Shown one piece after another: positions 33,329-34,292 of a DNA stretch of 34,292 bases; positions within the stretch are counted from its first letter, which is position 1, and each line of letters starts with the position of its first letter. The notes under the pieces are model-generated. The model worked only from the letters and a program-made list of their open reading frames with translations, was not told the origin of the DNA and did no database searches. Where the stretch lies: the NCBI GenBank assembly GCA_015523335.1, contig WAKM01000047.1:1-34292 (forward strand), read 5' to 3'. The position numbers and the translations under genes were made by a program. This DNA is from Archaeoglobaceae archaeon (lineage in GTDB: Archaea > Halobacteriota > Archaeoglobi > Archaeoglobales > Archaeoglobaceae).

Positions 33329-33577
33329 ATGGCGAGAACTAAGAAAGTGAAGATGGCCGGAAGGTTCGGTCCAAGATACGGACTCAGAGTAAGGAGAATG
33401 ATCATCAAGATCGAGGAGCTCCAAAGGCGGAAATACGTATGCAAGAGATGCGGAAAATTGGCTGTTAAGAGGGTCGGAACGGGCATATGGGAGTGCAAAG
33501 CCTGCGGATACAAGTTCGCCGGAGGTTGTTACGTCCCATCCGTTGCGACTAAGATCCTTGAGCAGATCGGCAGGTGA
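33329..33577 (+). CDS. rpl37ae: 50S ribosomal protein L37Ae
   Basis: An 82-residue zinc-ribbon ribosomal protein. It has the family start MARTKKVKMAGRFGPRYG, then CKRCG and CKACG zinc pairs, and the end KFAGGCYVPSVA. An upstream ATG at 33302 would add nine residues unlike the family, so 33329 is used; a TATA-like AGTATTAAATG at about 33293-33304 gives a leaderless start there. Rpo12 follows 4 bases after its stop. Confidence 0.93.
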   Translation: MARTKKVKMAGRFGPRYGLRVRRMIIKIEELQRRKYVCKRCGKLAVKRVGTGIWECKACGYKFAGGCYVPSVATKILEQIGR

Positions 33578-33581
33578 GGGG

Positions 33582-33734
33582 GTGTCCGAATTGGGCACCT
33601 ACATCTGCTTGGTTTGCGGTGCTGAGGTTGACGTCGATTTGGAGAGAAATCTAATTCAATGCACCAAGTGCGGGAACAGGATCTTGATGAAACCCCGTCC
33701 ACCGGCTTTGAAGAAGAGGGTTCCCGCGATCTGA
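33582..33734 (+). CDS. rpo12: DNA-directed RNA polymerase subunit Rpo12 (RpoP)
   Basis: A 50-residue zinc-ribbon RNA polymerase subunit: YICLVCGAEVDVD and IQCTKCGNRI give the four Cys ligands, and KPRPPALKKRVPAI is the typical basic end. GTG 33582 gives the family-like start SELGTYICLVCG; GGTGAGG at 33573-33579, overlapping the L37Ae stop, is its ribosome site. An earlier in-frame ATG at 33543 lies inside the L37Ae gene and gives an unrelated N-terminus. Pairing with L37Ae is usual in archaea. Confidence 0.92.
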   Translation: MSELGTYICLVCGAEVDVDLERNLIQCTKCGNRILMKPRPPALKKRVPAI

Positions 33735-33808
33735 TTAGTTTTATTTGGTTGCTTTTTATTCGGAATTAGATCGCAACCGAAATATACCATTTCAAAACTT
33801 AGCCAATT

Positions 33809-34246
33809 ATGGAAAAGATCAGGCTCGGAATGGTGGTAGCTGAGTTCAACAGGGACATAACTTATATGATGGAAATTCTTGCGAAGGAGCATGCCGAGTT
33901 TTTGGGTGCTGAAATAACCGACGTTATAAGGGTTCCCGGAGCCTTCGATGTTCCCATTGCCGTGAAGAGGATACTCGAGAAGGGCGATGTAGATGCGGTG
34001 GTTACCATCGGAAGCGTTATTGAAGGAGAGACGGAGCACGATGAGGTGGTAGCTCAGCATGCGGCGAGGAAGATCATGGATCTCAGCTTGGAATACGGCA
34101 AACCCGTAACCTTGGGCATAGCCGGTCCGGGTATGGGAAGATTAGCCGCGCAGGAAAGAGTCGATTACGCGAAGAGAGCGGTTGAGGCGGCCGTTAAGCT
34201 CGTTAAAAGGCTTAGAGAATATGACAAATCCAAAGAGAAAAAATAA
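33809..34246 (+). CDS. ribH: 6,7-dimethyl-8-ribityllumazine synthase
   Basis: A 145-residue enzyme joining the ribityl pyrimidine and the butanone phosphate to make the riboflavin precursor. Family parts are [15 protein letters not shown] (substrate aromatic Phe13), [31 protein letters not shown] (with the catalytic His), and [15 protein letters not shown]. It is of archaeal length and would form an icosahedral or pentameric shell. A TATA-like AAATATACC at about 33779-33787 precedes the leaderless start at 33809. An AT-rich stretch at 34247-34292 may be its terminator. Confidence 0.93.
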   Translation: MEKIRLGMVVAEFNRDITYMMEILAKEHAEFLGAEITDVIRVPGAFDVPIAVKRILEKGDVDAVVTIGSVIEGETEHDEVVAQHAARKIMDLSLEYGKPVTLGIAGPGMGRLAAQERVDYAKRAVEAAVKLVKRLREYDKSKEKK

Positions 34247-34292
34247 CTTTGTTAAAATATTTTAAATAATATATCTTACAAAAAGACAAAAT

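Noticed and set aside
1-34292. CRISPR arrays, insertion sequences, rRNA genes
   Set aside because: No regularly spaced repeats, transposase genes or rRNA segments were found on either strand.

Overview
The window reads as a chromosomal segment of a thermophilic euryarchaeon, most likely of the Archaeoglobales (Archaeoglobus-like). The grounds are archaeal information genes (aIF2-beta, RNA exosome, 20S proteasome alpha, small RFC subunit, NAC, L37Ae, Rpo12), archaeal TATA boxes about 25 bases ahead of leaderless starts, a PGF-CTERM surface protein, and a multiheme cytochrome. Species assignment is inference. Genes are densely packed; no gene-free gap exceeds 300 bases, and the largest is 24594-24831.

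Layout. 1-3.4 kb: a large secreted S-layer-like protein with a Thr-Pro stalk and PGF-CTERM anchor. 3.4-8.4 kb: a small HsdR-N-like protein, NAC, TrmI methyltransferase, and membrane LonB protease interrupted by a 451-residue intein. 8.4-9.6 kb: a CDF metal exporter flanked by two structured intergenic elements, of which the one at 9503-9566 looks like a minus-strand H/ACA guide RNA. 9.6-16.5 kb: small RFC subunit with a second intein (427 residues), an Ig-like membrane protein, then the exosome/proteasome superoperon (rnp2, psmA, SBDS, rrp4, rrp41, rrp42). 16.5-19.1 kb, minus strand: gatB and a two-gene unit of multiheme cytochrome c plus lipoprotein. 19.1-21.2 kb: aIF2-beta, DUF424 and a NusB-fused m5C methyltransferase. 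21.3-24.4 kb: ilvE, an ACT regulator, homoserine dehydrogenase and a prepilin-type peptidase. 24.5 kb: tRNA-Phe(GAA) and a decayed gene remnant.

24.8-32.0 kb, minus strand, is the most interesting part. A seven-gene operon encodes a membrane complex built like formate hydrogenlyase/complex I (NuoH-, HyfE-, HyfF-, HyfG-, HyfI- and NuoL/HyfB-like subunits) and ends with a universal stress protein. The hydrogenase-like large subunit has lost the CxxC motifs that hold the NiFe centre, so it should not be a hydrogenase; it resembles the 'energy-converting hydrogenase-related' (Ehr) class. The operon leader is a clear fluoride (crcB-motif) riboswitch, and an 8-base stretch of the aptamer is exactly complementary to the Shine-Dalgarno region of the first gene, suggesting a fluoride-ON translational switch. 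The sequence therefore suggests a fluoride-induced ion-pumping complex.

32.1-34.3 kb: a GH130-like glycosidase/phosphorylase (minus), then L37Ae, Rpo12 and lumazine synthase. L37Ae and Rpo12 often follow rrp42 in archaea but lie 17 kb away here.
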